Numbered from the stretch's first letter, positions 9,081 through 17,854 are shown. The stretch is 64,000 bases of DNA from Lachnospiraceae bacterium (GCA_024687125.1 JAILFA010000025.1:21692-85691), one strand, 5' to 3'. Notes: generated by a model not told the origin, from the sequence alone. Numbers and translations: made by a program.

Positions 9081-9110
9081 TTGACGAAATTATATTGTGC
9101 AAAATATAAT
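9081..9110 (+). promoter_or_regulatory. Promoter and palindromic operator of the peroxidase gene
   Basis: TTGACG (9081-9086) and TATAAT (9105-9110) are 18 bp apart. A perfect 8-bp inverted repeat, ATTATATT (9089-9096) and AATATAAT (9103-9110), separated by 6 bp, overlaps the spacer and the whole -10 box. A protein bound there would block RNA polymerase. The AT-rich palindrome resembles Fur/PerR-type boxes in size and composition, fitting a peroxide-responsive gene, but it does not match the PerR consensus exactly. Confidence 0.7.
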
Positions 9111-9210
9111 AGCAAAAAAGCAAAAGCCAAAAGCCAAAAACAGACAAAACGGGGCATTAAAACCGTACAATAAAGAATTCCGGCAGAAACGGATGAGAAA
9201 GGAGAGAACG

Positions 9211-9678
9211 ATGAGCGTACATGATTTTACGGTAAAGGACAACAGGGGTAACGACGTATCCCTGGCAGAGTATAAGGGCAAGGTGCTTCTGATCGTAAAC
9301 ACGGCAACGAAGTGCGGGCTTACACCGCAGTATGGTGGGCTGGAGGCACTGTACGAACAATATCATGAGCAGGGCTTTGAAATCCTCGATTTTCCGTGCA
9401 ACCAGTTTGCTTTCCAGGCACCGGGGAGCGCGGAAGAGATCAACAGCTTCTGCACGCTGCGGTTCAATACGAAATTTCCGCGATTTGAGAAGATCAAGGT
9501 GAACGGAAGAGGCGCGGATCCGCTGTACAAGTATCTCAAAGAGAAAAAGCCCGGCAGGATCCAGTGGAATTTCGCCAAGTTTCTGATCGACCGGGATGGG
9601 AATGTCGTCGACCGGTTTTCCCCGACTGATAAGCCGGAGACACTTAATGAAAAGATCGAAGAGCAGCTCAGGAAATGA
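9211..9678 (+). CDS. Glutathione peroxidase-family thiol peroxidase
   Basis: 155 residues, the usual length of bacterial GPx/BsaA proteins. The peroxidatic residue is Cys35 in NTATKCGLT and not selenocysteine. The FPCNQF motif supplies the conserved Gln and a second Cys, and IQWNFAKFLID supplies the Trp-Asn pair of the catalytic tetrad. Such Cys-type enzymes usually use thioredoxin and reduce H2O2 or organic peroxides in the cytoplasm. The frame is open further upstream (from 9097), but the ATG at 9211 has AAAGGAGAGAACG directly before it and matches the family N-terminus. Single-gene unit with its own promoter and terminator. Confidence 0.95.
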   Translation: MSVHDFTVKDNRGNDVSLAEYKGKVLLIVNTATKCGLTPQYGGLEALYEQYHEQGFEILDFPCNQFAFQAPGSAEEINSFCTLRFNTKFPRFEKIKVNGRGADPLYKYLKEKKPGRIQWNFAKFLIDRDGNVVDRFSPTDKPETLNEKIEEQLRK

Positions 9679-9696
9679 CAGAGATCACCAAAAAAA

Positions 9697-9727
9697 GTCC
9701 CGCGGCGGAAGCTGCGGGACACTTTTT
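9697..9727 (+). terminator. Terminator after the peroxidase gene
   Basis: GTCCCGC (9697-9703) and GCGGGAC (9714-9720) form a perfect 7-bp stem followed by ACTTTTTTG. An A-run precedes the stem, so it can also act for the convergent HAD operon on the minus strand. Confidence 0.85.
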
Positions 9728-9749
9728 TGTTCTTTATCGATCCTGTTTG

Positions 9750-10256
9750 TTACTGCCGCGCGAGCCATTTTTTCTTGACCAGGGCGGCTTTCTCGATGAC
9801 CTTTTCCTTCCAGTCGTCGTCCTGGGCCTCCAGCTGGTAGGTATCAAAGCCGTACTGGCGCCCGGCGGAACAGATGACGGATTCGTCGTCTACATGAAGG
9901 GAGATGTGGTACCAGCTCGGGACCTTCTGCGGCAGCGTCGTGGACCGGTTCTTCTGGACTTCCTTGAGATGCCGCTCGGCGTTGACGATCCCGTCGAACT
10001 TCACGCCGTATTTTTTGAAGAGCCCTTTGATGTACTTGTCGGTACGGAATGAAGAAGTGTAGACCCAGACCTCGTAGCCCAGCTCCTGAAGCCTGTTGAT
10101 GAGTTCGGGCGCGCCGAGCCTGAGGCGCTCCTTGTAGATCCGGTTGTACGGAAAGCGCAGCTCCGGCTCTGTCTTGTGCGTCTCGGACGAGACGAACAGG
10201 ACTTCGTCAAGGTCAAAGGAGACCCGCATCTTCGGTTGGTCATTCTGACGCTTCAT
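9750..10256 (-). CDS. HAD-like protein, paralogue of the upstream ParB-HAD protein
   Basis: 168 residues. Motif I is SFDLDEVLF near residue 13, with a VYTSS motif II after the ELGYEVWVY strand (about residue 68) and a VDDESV acidic motif near residue 120. The layout matches the C-terminal half of the gene just upstream, including RLRLGAPELINRL versus RIRQGVPALFHFL, so the two arose by duplication. The first Asp of motif I is present, so phosphatase or phosphotransfer activity is possible; the substrate is unknown. The start has AAGGGATCGG before it, 9 bases after the preceding stop, so the pair is an operon. Confidence 0.75.
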   Translation of the reverse strand: MKRQNDQPKMRVSFDLDEVLFVSSETHKTEPELRFPYNRIYKERLRLGAPELINRLQELGYEVWVYTSSFRTDKYIKGLFKKYGVKFDGIVNAERHLKEVQKNRSTTLPQKVPSWYHISLHVDDESVICSAGRQYGFDTYQLEAQDDDWKEKVIEKAALVKKKWLARQ

Positions 10257-10265
10257 TCCGATCCC

Positions 10266-11135
10266 TTATTCCGCTTCCTCTTCCTTGATTCCCGCGATGA
10301 TATCCGTTACCGCGGCTGCCCAGCGCTCTGCGGGCGCGTCGATCGGGAATTCCGCGTATTTTTTCTCCGGGCCGCCCGTGATCACGACCGAGTCATTGTC
10401 GATATGAATCGTCTTCTTATACTTGTTGGCGATCAGCTCCTTCATCCGCTTGTCGGCTTCGGAGGAACGGGTATTCTGCTTGGCGATACCGGTGATGATG
10501 CCGTCGACATTCGCGGAGTACGCGCGGAACAGACTCTGGATGTCGTCGATCGAATAGTAGTTGGAGGAATATACCCAGATGTCATAGCCCTTCTTGGTGA
10601 GGAAATGGAAGAGGGCGGGAACACCCTGGCGGATGCGCTCCTTGTGGCCTCTGCGCGGTTTTTCTACATTGGGATCGGACTCATCCCGGAAGATCACCTC
10701 GTCCAGGTCGAGCGTCACGCGTCGGTCATGCCTTGAGTTCTCGATCATGGCCGTGATGTCGGATTCCAGCGGCAGATTGACGATCTTGGCCGGAATACGC
10801 TTGATGCCCAGCTGCAGCGCCGCCGCCCAGCGGTGATGCCCGTTCAGCAGACGGTAGCCTTTCGGACTGAGCTTTTCGACGAACACCGGTTCTTCGAACG
10901 GATTCAGACCGTTGCTGACGTTTTTTCGGATGGATTTCATATAATTGGAGATGATCCCGTAGTTGGGGCCGATATCGGGAAAGCAGAACTCGTCATCCGG
11001 ATTGGGAAGCATGGAGCGGCAGTTCATCTTGCGCGTCAGCAGCCGCTCGAGCAGGCCTGCCCTGACCGGGATGGACACACCTTTCTGCTTTTCAACTTCA
11101 GCCTGGATAAAATCATCAAATTCCGTATTTGTCAT
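10266..11135 (-). CDS. ParB-like domain fused to a HAD-like domain
   Basis: 289 residues. Residues 60-120 contain a ParB/sulfiredoxin-type signature: a short strand, then LLNGHHRWAAALQLG, then a KRIPAKIV strand. In this family that motif binds nucleotides (CTP in ParB) or phosphates. Residues 137-289 are a HAD domain with RVTLDLDEVIF, a VYSSN motif II and an HIDNDSV acidic motif. There is no helix-turn-helix DNA-binding part, so it is not a chromosome-partition ParB. The combination suggests a nucleotide-dependent kinase or phosphatase, but no function is recognised. It is first gene of a two-gene operon with its HAD paralogue. Confidence 0.75.
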   Translation of the reverse strand: MTNTEFDDFIQAEVEKQKGVSIPVRAGLLERLLTRKMNCRSMLPNPDDEFCFPDIGPNYGIISNYMKSIRKNVSNGLNPFEEPVFVEKLSPKGYRLLNGHHRWAAALQLGIKRIPAKIVNLPLESDITAMIENSRHDRRVTLDLDEVIFRDESDPNVEKPRRGHKERIRQGVPALFHFLTKKGYDIWVYSSNYYSIDDIQSLFRAYSANVDGIITGIAKQNTRSSEADKRMKELIANKYKKTIHIDNDSVVITGGPEKKYAEFPIDAPAERWAAAVTDIIAGIKEEEAE

Positions 11136-11259
11136 ATTGCAGTCCCTTTCCGTTCACGCAGGCAGGATCGCCGCGCATACAATAATCCTGACATCAATTA
11201 TATATCAGTCCGGCACAAAAAGCATTCGAATTGAAGAGTCGCTTCCGAAAACGCGGGTG

Positions 11260-11326
11260 AAAAATACCGCTGAAAATGCCTGTGAAATCGTCTTCGAAAA
11301 ATTGCCTATGAAAAATGCCGGTGAAA
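11260..11326. repeat. Short imperfect repeats of TGAAAAATGCC
   Basis: The 291-base divergent intergenic region holds four degenerate copies of TGAAAAATGCC (around 11266, 11278, 11300 and 11309) mixed with GGTGAAA. They sit upstream of the GH2 promoter and could be regulator sites or simple slippage products. Nothing else is seen there apart from the promoter. Confidence 0.4.
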
Positions 11327-11338
11327 CATCCCTGAACC

Positions 11339-11367
11339 TTGTCACACGGCACTTTTCCTGTTATATT
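11339..11367 (+). promoter_or_regulatory. Promoter of the GH2/dehydrogenase operon
   Basis: TTGTCA (11339-11344) and TATATT (11362-11367) are 17 bp apart, about 60 bases before the GH2 start codon at 11427. The frame-open extension of the GH2 ORF to 11367 begins inside the -10 box, which supports the later start. Confidence 0.6.
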
Positions 11368-11426
11368 TGGAACGTACGCGCACTCTGCGCAGGTGCGAAA
11401 ATACGGAGTCTGAACAGGGGGAAAAG

Positions 11427-13895
11427 ATGCAGGCTGTCGATCTGGGTGAGAAGTGGACATTTCGCAGGGGATTCCTGGACAGTATCACGATGCTCGAAAA
11501 GGATCCGGGCACGGAGGTGAACCTGCCGCACGACGGCATGATCGGAACACCGGTATCGCCCGACGCTCCCGCGGGAGTGGACATGGGATACTTTACCGGG
11601 GGCCTGTCGAACTATACGAAGTATGTATTTATCCCCGGCGAGTGGAAAGGCGGATGCGTCGCTCTCCAGTTTGACGGGGCCATGATGAACGCGACTGTCG
11701 ACGTCAACGGAAGCAAGGCAGCGCTCTGGCATAACGGCTACGCGCCGTACACAGTGGATCTGACGGATCTCGTGACATTCGGCGCGGAGAACCGGATCAC
11801 GGTCAATGTCAATACGAGCATGCAGCCGAATTCGCGCTGGTACACCGGATCGGGTCTGTACCGCGGCGTAAAGCTGCTGCACGGTCCGCGTGTGCATATC
11901 GCCCCCGACGGCGTCTTTTTGTATACCAAAGAGATCGCGGACGGCTGCGCGTTTCTCGAGGCGCTCGTCGAAGTAGAAAATGCAGGCCTCGGAAATCGGC
12001 TGGCCGAGGTGACGCTCACACTTTTCCCTGAAAACAGCGGCGAGGCGGCCGCCTGTACAAAACGCGTGATCCAGGTGGGACCGCGTTCCGCGGAGACGGC
12101 CAGGATGGCGTTCACGGTCCGGGAGCCGGTCCTCTGGGATGCGGAGCACCCGAATCTCTACCGGGTAACGGCCGCGGTCAGGAACCTCGGCGTCTACCGG
12201 ACACATTTTGTCAGCGAGGAGCCTGCATCCGCAGATGAGCTGACAACGCTGTTCGGTATCCGCACGGTCTCCGCGGATCCCGTTCGGGGCCTTCTGATCA
12301 ACGGAAAGAGCGTGAAACTCAGAGGAGGCTGCCTGCACCATGACAACGGCCTGCTGGGCTCCGTGACGACCCTCGGGATCGAGGAGAGAAAGATTGGAAA
12401 GCTGAAGGAGGCCGGCTTCAATGCTGTCCGCACGGCGCACAATCCGCCCTCATCCGCGCTGATCGAGGCCTGTGACAGACTTGGAATGTATGTTTTTGAC
12501 GAGGCGTTTGACGCGTGGTCCATGGGAAAGCGCGGCGGCGACTACAGTCAGTTTTTCTCCTCCGACTGGGAACGGGATCTGACCGCGTTTGTGAGGCGGG
12601 ACAGGACGCATCCCTGCGTTATCCTGTGGTCTACGGGAAATGAGATCCCGGAGCGCGGCGGTCTGGGCGGCGGATACACAAGGTCGGCAGCGATCGCCGA
12701 AAAGATCCGCGCGCTCGACGGGACAAGGCCCGTCAGCAACGGCATCTGCTCGTTCTGGAGCGGGCTGGATGATGAGCTCGCCGCGGGACAGAATCAGGCC
12801 CAGAACGCCGGCGATGAGCGGGGGACGGATCTCTGGGAAAGGGGCACGGAGCCGTTCACGAACGGCCTGGATGTGGTCGGCTACAACTACATGGAGGACC
12901 TGTACGAGCACGATCATGAACTGTTCCCGGACAGAGTCATCCTGGGCTCGGAGAATTTCCCCAAAGAGATCGGCTTTCGGTGGCCGCTGGTTGAAAGGCT
13001 GCCGTATGTGATCGGCGATTTCACCTGGACGGCCTGGGACTATCTGGGTGAAGCGGGGATCGGCAAGGCCGCGTATTTTGACCCGGAGGATCCTGATGCA
13101 CCGCAGCATCCGTGGGACCTCATGCCGCAGGAGACCTCGCCCTATCCGTGGAGGACCGCGAACGACGCGGACTTTGATATCACGGGGCGGATGCTGCCGC
13201 AGGGGGCCTACCGGAGCGTCGTGTGGGGGAGTGAAAAGACATACCTCTACGCCATGCCGCCCGAGACCTTCGGCAAGCGCGAGCTTACGAGCATGTGGGG
13301 CTTTCCGGGCGTCCGTTCCTGCTGGAACTATCCGGGTGCTGCTGGGAAACCGGTCGAGCTGGTCGTCTTTTCCGGGGCCGAGGAGGTCGAGGTGCTGGTG
13401 AACGGTGAGAGCATCGGGAGAAAGCGGGTTACGGACGAGAGGCCGCTGCCGAAGAGTGTCCGCTTTGAGACGGTCTATCAGCCGGGGACGGTCACCGCGG
13501 TCAGTTACCGGGAGGGCAGAGAGGTCAGCCGGGACGAACTTGTGACTGCGGGAGAGGCGGCAGCAATCCGGCTGCTTCCGGAGACCCGCGAGGCGTGCGC
13601 CGACGGGCAGGATATGATCTTTGTGGGCATCGAGATCATCGACCGCCAGGGCCGAGTCGTACCGGACGCGGAGATCCCGCTTAGGGCCGCTGTGACAGGC
13701 AGCTGCACGATCGCCGGCTTCGGATCGGCGAACCCCGTCACAGAGGAGGATTACACGGACGCGTCGGCCGTGACCTTCCGGGGGCGCGCCATGGTGATCC
13801 TGCGCTCCGGATATGAAGAGGGGAGCAGCAGGCTCGTCATCGAGGCGGAGGGGTTTGAACCGGCGGAGGAGACTTTTTCCTGCGAGGGGTCCTGA
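11427..13895 (+). CDS. Glycoside hydrolase family 2 enzyme (beta-galactosidase-like)
   Basis: 822 residues. The N-terminal sugar-binding jelly roll is followed by an Ig-like domain and a TIM barrel. The GH2 general acid/base is E406 in WSTGNEIP, and the likely nucleophile is E509 in LGSENF. LRGGCLHHDNG and AVRTAHNPPS are the usual barrel signatures. The C-terminus has an MWGFPG region and an Ig-like domain with VEVLVNGESIGRK, as in DUF4982-containing GH2 enzymes. No signal peptide, so it acts on imported beta-glycosides in the cytoplasm. Beta-galactosidase is the best guess; glucuronidase or mannosidase is not excluded. The start at 11427 was chosen because it follows CAGGGGGAAAAG and the promoter. 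Confidence 0.88.
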   Translation: MQAVDLGEKWTFRRGFLDSITMLEKDPGTEVNLPHDGMIGTPVSPDAPAGVDMGYFTGGLSNYTKYVFIPGEWKGGCVALQFDGAMMNATVDVNGSKAALWHNGYAPYTVDLTDLVTFGAENRITVNVNTSMQPNSRWYTGSGLYRGVKLLHGPRVHIAPDGVFLYTKEIADGCAFLEALVEVENAGLGNRLAEVTLTLFPENSGEAAACTKRVIQVGPRSAETARMAFTVREPVLWDAEHPNLYRVTAAVRNLGVYRTHFVSEEPASADELTTLFGIRTVSADPVRGLLINGKSVKLRGGCLHHDNGLLGSVTTLGIEERKIGKLKEAGFNAVRTAHNPPSSALIEACDRLGMYVFDEAFDAWSMGKRGGDYSQFFSSDWERDLTAFVRRDRTHPCVILWSTGNEIPERGGLGGGYTRSAAIAEKIRALDGTRPVSNGICSFWSGLDDELAAGQNQAQNAGDERGTDLWERGTEPFTNGLDVVGYNYMEDLYEHDHELFPDRVILGSENFPKEIGFRWPLVERLPYVIGDFTWTAWDYLGEAGIGKAAYFDPEDPDAPQHPWDLMPQETSPYPWRTANDADFDITGRMLPQGAYRSVVWGSEKTYLYAMPPETFGKRELTSMWGFPGVRSCWNYPGAAGKPVELVVFSGAEEVEVLVNGESIGRKRVTDERPLPKSVRFETVYQPGTVTAVSYREGREVSRDELVTAGEAAAIRLLPETREACADGQDMIFVGIEIIDRQGRVVPDAEIPLRAAVTGSCTIAGFGSANPVTEEDYTDASAVTFRGRAMVILRSGYEEGSSRLVIEAEGFEPAEETFSCEGS

Positions 13896-13934
13896 AACGG
13901 ACCCGGCGGGCAGCAGTAATAAAGGAGGATCGGC

Positions 13935-15140
13935 ATGATCGTCAAGGGAACCTATTTTCAGAATGACGCGGAGCGTCCTCTGGTATACGGGGATGTAGAA
14001 ATTGAAAATGTAAAGAGACAGCGTCTCAAAGGGGAGCCGCTCAAGGAGGGCATCCTCTGCGAGCCCGTCATGGTTGGGTTCTGCGGTACCGATAACGAAC
14101 TGATGAACATGGGGAGCAAAGGCCTCATGGGACCGAAATTTCCCCCGGGGAAGAACCGGCTGATCAACGGACATGAGGGGATCGTGTGGGTGCCCTCGGA
14201 AAACCGCTTTGCCATCGTCCTGATCCGCGGCGGCGACAGCTACGACCCCACGAGATACACGGAGGACGAGACCTATTTCGAGTACGGCTGCGATCAGGCG
14301 GACGGCCTGTTCGCGGACAAACAGTATTTCCACCCCGACATGCTGCTGCGGATCCCGGACGGCTATGTGCACGACGGGCGGCTGGATCTGTCCTTCGCCA
14401 AAAAGATGGTGTTTCCGGATCCCTTTGCCTGCATGCTGTTCCAGCTCGAACGCATGGAGGACATGGGGAGTGCCCACAATTTCCGGCGCTGCATGAAAAA
14501 GTATAAGTGTGATGAGACTGAGGCCCGCCGGATCGCGAAGGAGGAGATCTTCGAGCGCACGGTGATCTTCGGCCTCGGGACGACCGGGATGTTCATCGGC
14601 GACCTGATCGCGAGGAACCATAAGGACAGCAGGATCCTGTTCATCGCCCGCAGCCCGGAGGATTCCGAAAAGGTGCGGTTCGCGGTCGAAAACTCCGGCG
14701 CGGACTACCTGCGCAACGATTTTGACAGTGAGGACGACCTCGCCCGGGCGATCGTAGAAAAACTCGGCGGCAGAGCCACCACGTTCATCGGCGTCAGCGG
14801 TACCAATGTAGAACATCGGATCGCCTTTGAGAAAAAGGTGCTCGGCTGCAACGGCCTGTACAACAGCTTTTCTCTGGGACCGCGGATCGAATTCGACACC
14901 ATGCCGTTCGGCTTTGAGAATCACCTGATCATCGCCTCCATCAACTTCCGGCAGGATCATATGGAGAAAGCGATCAGCCTCCTCGCGGAGAGCAATTATG
15001 ACCGGATCGTCAGACTGATCGACCGCGAAGAGTTCGCGAAGGACCCGATCGACGCCTATAAGAACAGGATCTATTCCAAGAGCGCGCCCATGAAGACCGC
15101 GGTCATCTGGAATGAGAAATACATCGACACCACGAGGTAA
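13935..15140 (+). CDS. Zinc-dependent glucose/aldose 1-dehydrogenase-like protein
   Basis: 401 residues. It resembles archaeal-type glucose 1-dehydrogenases of the MDR superfamily: GFCGTDNEL holds the catalytic-zinc Cys, INGHEGIVWV the His-Glu pair, and TVIFGLGTTGMFIGDLIA the nucleotide-binding glycine motif. The structural-zinc four-Cys loop is absent, and a charged insertion (about residues 105-200) replaces it. The predicted reaction is NAD(P)-dependent oxidation of an aldose to its lactone. It starts 39 bases after the GH2 gene with AAAGGAGGATCGGC before the ATG, and is followed after five bases by a second dehydrogenase. Oxidation of the sugar released by the GH2 enzyme is a reasonable inference. 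Confidence 0.8.
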   Translation: MIVKGTYFQNDAERPLVYGDVEIENVKRQRLKGEPLKEGILCEPVMVGFCGTDNELMNMGSKGLMGPKFPPGKNRLINGHEGIVWVPSENRFAIVLIRGGDSYDPTRYTEDETYFEYGCDQADGLFADKQYFHPDMLLRIPDGYVHDGRLDLSFAKKMVFPDPFACMLFQLERMEDMGSAHNFRRCMKKYKCDETEARRIAKEEIFERTVIFGLGTTGMFIGDLIARNHKDSRILFIARSPEDSEKVRFAVENSGADYLRNDFDSEDDLARAIVEKLGGRATTFIGVSGTNVEHRIAFEKKVLGCNGLYNSFSLGPRIEFDTMPFGFENHLIIASINFRQDHMEKAISLLAESNYDRIVRLIDREEFAKDPIDAYKNRIYSKSAPMKTAVIWNEKYIDTTR

Positions 15141-15145
15141 GGAAG

Positions 15146-16159
15146 ATGAAGACAGTACTGATCGACAAGCCGTTTGAGATCCGCGTCACGGACACGGAAA
15201 AACCGGTCCCCGCGGAGGGAGAGGCACTCCTCAAGGTCCTCTACGGCGGCATCTGCGGCGCAGATGTGGCCAGCTACACGGGAAACCAGCCGTTCACGAC
15301 CTATCCCAGGATTCCCGGACACGAGTTCAGCGCCGAGATCATCACGATCCCCGATAACGACAGGGGTCTGAAGCCGGGCGATGTCGTGACCTGCAACCCG
15401 TATTTCAACTGCGGCACCTGCTATTCCTGCCGCAGAGGCTTTGTGAACTGCTGCACTGACAATCAGACCATGGGCGTGCAGCGTGACGGCGCCTTCCGCG
15501 AGTATATCGTGATGCCCGTGGAACGCATCTATCCCGGCAGGGGACTGTCCGCAAAGGAGCTCGCGCTGGTCGAACCTTTTACGATCGGATGGCACGCGCT
15601 GCACAGGACCGCTGTAAAAAAAGGCGATAAAGTCCTCGTCGTCGGCGCGGGACCGATCGGCCTCTTTGCCCTGATCTCGGCTGTCGCGCAGGGGGCTGAG
15701 GTGTACTCGGCCGACGTGCTGGACGGCAGGCTGGAAAAGGCAAAACGCTTCGGCGCCGCCGGCGTCATCAACAGCGCAAAGACAGACATTGTCAAAGAGG
15801 CCATGAACATCACGAACGGCGACGGTTTTGATGTCTGCGTAGAAGCCTGCGGACTGTCTGTGACGTTCCTGAACTGCATCGACTGCGCGGCGTTTGCCGG
15901 CAACATCATCCTGATCGGCAACGGCAAAAAGGAGACCACATTCCTGCACTCGGTCCTGCTCAAAAAGGAGCTCAACGTGTTCGGCAGCAGGAATTCCTAT
16001 CCCGATGATTTTCAGTCGGTGATCGACCTGATCGCTTCGGGCAGCGTGCCTGTCCTGGATATGGTCAGCGAAGTCTACCCCGTGGACCGCGCGGATGAGG
16101 CATTCAAGGCGCTCGCCGCCAACGACGGGAGCCTTGCCAAGGTTCTGATCGAGATGTAG
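15146..16159 (+). CDS. Zinc-binding alcohol/polyol dehydrogenase (MDR family)
   Basis: 337 residues. GGICGADVASYTG contains the catalytic-zinc Cys and PGHEFSAEI the His-Glu pair. The structural zinc site is complete in CNPYFNCGTCYSCRRGFVNCC. The Rossmann motif is VVGAGPIGLFALI near residue 166. It is closest in layout to the sorbitol, galactitol, L-threonine and L-gulonate dehydrogenase group. The substrate is unknown; the operon suggests a sugar alcohol or sugar acid. The start lies 5 bases after the previous stop with AGGAAG as ribosome site. Confidence 0.88.
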   Translation: MKTVLIDKPFEIRVTDTEKPVPAEGEALLKVLYGGICGADVASYTGNQPFTTYPRIPGHEFSAEIITIPDNDRGLKPGDVVTCNPYFNCGTCYSCRRGFVNCCTDNQTMGVQRDGAFREYIVMPVERIYPGRGLSAKELALVEPFTIGWHALHRTAVKKGDKVLVVGAGPIGLFALISAVAQGAEVYSADVLDGRLEKAKRFGAAGVINSAKTDIVKEAMNITNGDGFDVCVEACGLSVTFLNCIDCAAFAGNIILIGNGKKETTFLHSVLLKKELNVFGSRNSYPDDFQSVIDLIASGSVPVLDMVSEVYPVDRADEAFKALAANDGSLAKVLIEM

Positions 16160-16180
16160 AAAGACGCAGAGGGAGAGATA

Positions 16181-17059
16181 ATGGACTGTATCAGGATCGA
16201 TGCGCATGTGCATCTCTGGGAAAAGCAGGACGGTCTGATCGACGGAAAACGCGTTTTCGGGATTGGCGGCGGAAAGTCCGATTTCCTGGGGGAAGTGCGC
16301 CAGATGATGCCTCCCTTTATGGAGGACGACAGAAACACCTGTGAGCGCCTGATCGCGAGTATGGACTACGCCCGCGTGAACGGCGCCGTCATCACGCAGG
16401 AATACATGGACGGGAACCAGGATACGTACCTGCTTGCGGCCAGGGCCAAATATCCGGACCGCATCCGGATCTGCTCCCTGTACTGGGAAAATGCCGATTT
16501 TCGGACGGAAGGCTTCGACGGCATCAAGATCTGCGCGGGGCGGCTTAAGAACCAGGATCTCACCGCGCACATGCCGGTGTTTCGTGCGGCACAGGAGGCG
16601 GGGCTTTTCGTGGGACTCGACCTCGCGGACGGCGACGCGCAGACGGCTTCTCTCGCGGAGGTCATTGCCGAGTGTCCGGATCTGCGGATGGCCATTGGGC
16701 ACTTTGGGATGGTGACGACCGAGGGCTGGGAAAAGCAGATCGAGCTCGCGGTGAACCCCAATGTGTACATCGAGAGCGGCGGGCTTACCTGGCTCTTTAA
16801 CAAGGAGTTCTATCCCTTCCCTTCCGCGGTCGAGGCGATCAGGACCGCCGCGTCGATCTGCGGCATGGACAAGCTCATGTGGGGGTCGGACTATCCCAGG
16901 ACCCTGACCGAGATCACATATCCCATGTCAACCCGCTTTATCGAGGAGACAGAGCGCCTCACAGATGAGGAAAAGAGGGCGTTCCTGGGCGGAAACGCCA
17001 TGCGGTTCTATGGTTTTGACTTTACCGGGCCGATGCCCGTGATCGACAACATGCTGTAA
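16181..17059 (+). CDS. Amidohydrolase-family metal-dependent hydrolase (lactonase-like)
   Basis: 292 residues. It begins with IDAHVHLWEK, the metal-binding H-x-H of the COG3618/COG2159 amidohydrolase branch. Further barrel motifs are MAIGHFG and the late Asp in MWGSDYPRTL. That branch includes sugar lactonases (fuconolactonase, rhamnonolactonase, galactonolactonase-like) and decarboxylases. Placed after two sugar dehydrogenases, hydrolysis of the lactone produced by aldose oxidation is the simplest reading, but this is inference. The ATG follows AGGGAGAGATA. Confidence 0.83.
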   Translation: MDCIRIDAHVHLWEKQDGLIDGKRVFGIGGGKSDFLGEVRQMMPPFMEDDRNTCERLIASMDYARVNGAVITQEYMDGNQDTYLLAARAKYPDRIRICSLYWENADFRTEGFDGIKICAGRLKNQDLTAHMPVFRAAQEAGLFVGLDLADGDAQTASLAEVIAECPDLRMAIGHFGMVTTEGWEKQIELAVNPNVYIESGGLTWLFNKEFYPFPSAVEAIRTAASICGMDKLMWGSDYPRTLTEITYPMSTRFIEETERLTDEEKRAFLGGNAMRFYGFDFTGPMPVIDNML

Positions 17060-17071
17060 AGGGAGCGGACA

Positions 17072-17854
17072 ATGACACTGGAGGCATACACAAATCCGGA
17101 TTTCACCTGGCCCAAGAAGCTCCTGTTCTACGCGGCGGCGCTTCTGGGGGTGATCCTGTGCGATCTGATCCTGTGGGGCTGGAGCCGGGTCCGCGGAGGC
17201 AGAGACGATGAGGATCACTTCACAGACCTGCTTAACAGGTTTTATGAGCTCGTGATCTCCGCGACCTCGGTCATGTCGTTTGCGTGTGCCTATGTCGTGC
17301 TGAACCATGTGTATACGCTTTATCGGGGCAGCGCGGACAGCGAATTCATGGAGTGGTTCCTGTATGTCTGGGAGAACTGGAAGGATTTTGCCCTGCTTCT
17401 CCTGATCTGCCTTTCGTGCATCGCCAACACGGTACTGGACAGACTCATCATCCCGCTGCGGGGGATCACCCGGGAAGAGATCGGTGTGATCCGGATGCTC
17501 GGGATGTTCTACGCGATCATCGCGCTGGTCTGCTTCAATGTGATCGGGGACGCGAGTGAATACAGTCCGGTCATGATGTACTACCTGGGACTGATGGTCG
17601 GCAGATTCGTGTACTTCGATGCCTCCTTCCGGGATTTTCTGCAGGCGATGAAGAACATGTTCCTGAACCTGCCGATGCTGCTGATGGGCCTGACACTGGC
17701 GGGCCTGCTCAGCTTTATGGGATTCAGCATGGAATTTCTGCTCGAGCGGAACTACTATATCGTCGGTGTTTTCTACACGCATCTTTTCCTGCTCGCGGCA
17801 GTCTTTGTGATCCATATCTGTCAGCTGATCTATTTCAGGATCCGCAGGCGGTAA
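17072..17854 (+). CDS. Polytopic membrane protein of unknown function
   Basis: 260 residues with about six hydrophobic segments (roughly residues 11-29, 57-78, 100-120, 137-157, 164-190 with a following amphipathic stretch, and 232-254) and a charged loop RVRGGRDDEDHF after the first. I recognise no family. It follows the amidohydrolase by 12 bases with AAAGGGAGCGGACA as ribosome site and precedes the S1-domain gene by 32 bases, so it is co-transcribed. It has none of the motifs of common sugar transporters; a small sensor or accessory membrane protein is possible. Confidence 0.8.
   Translation: MTLEAYTNPDFTWPKKLLFYAAALLGVILCDLILWGWSRVRGGRDDEDHFTDLLNRFYELVISATSVMSFACAYVVLNHVYTLYRGSADSEFMEWFLYVWENWKDFALLLLICLSCIANTVLDRLIIPLRGITREEIGVIRMLGMFYAIIALVCFNVIGDASEYSPVMMYYLGLMVGRFVYFDASFRDFLQAMKNMFLNLPMLLMGLTLAGLLSFMGFSMEFLLERNYYIVGVFYTHLFLLAAVFVIHICQLIYFRIRRR

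Noticed and set aside
10266..11135. Chromosome or plasmid partition ParB
   Set aside because: The ParB-like motif is present, but there is no helix-turn-helix domain, no parA neighbour, and the second half is a HAD domain.
12450..14960. 836-codon minus-strand open frame
   Set aside because: It runs through the GH2 gene, the intergenic gap and the dehydrogenase gene on the other strand. Long antisense frames are expected from the codon bias here.
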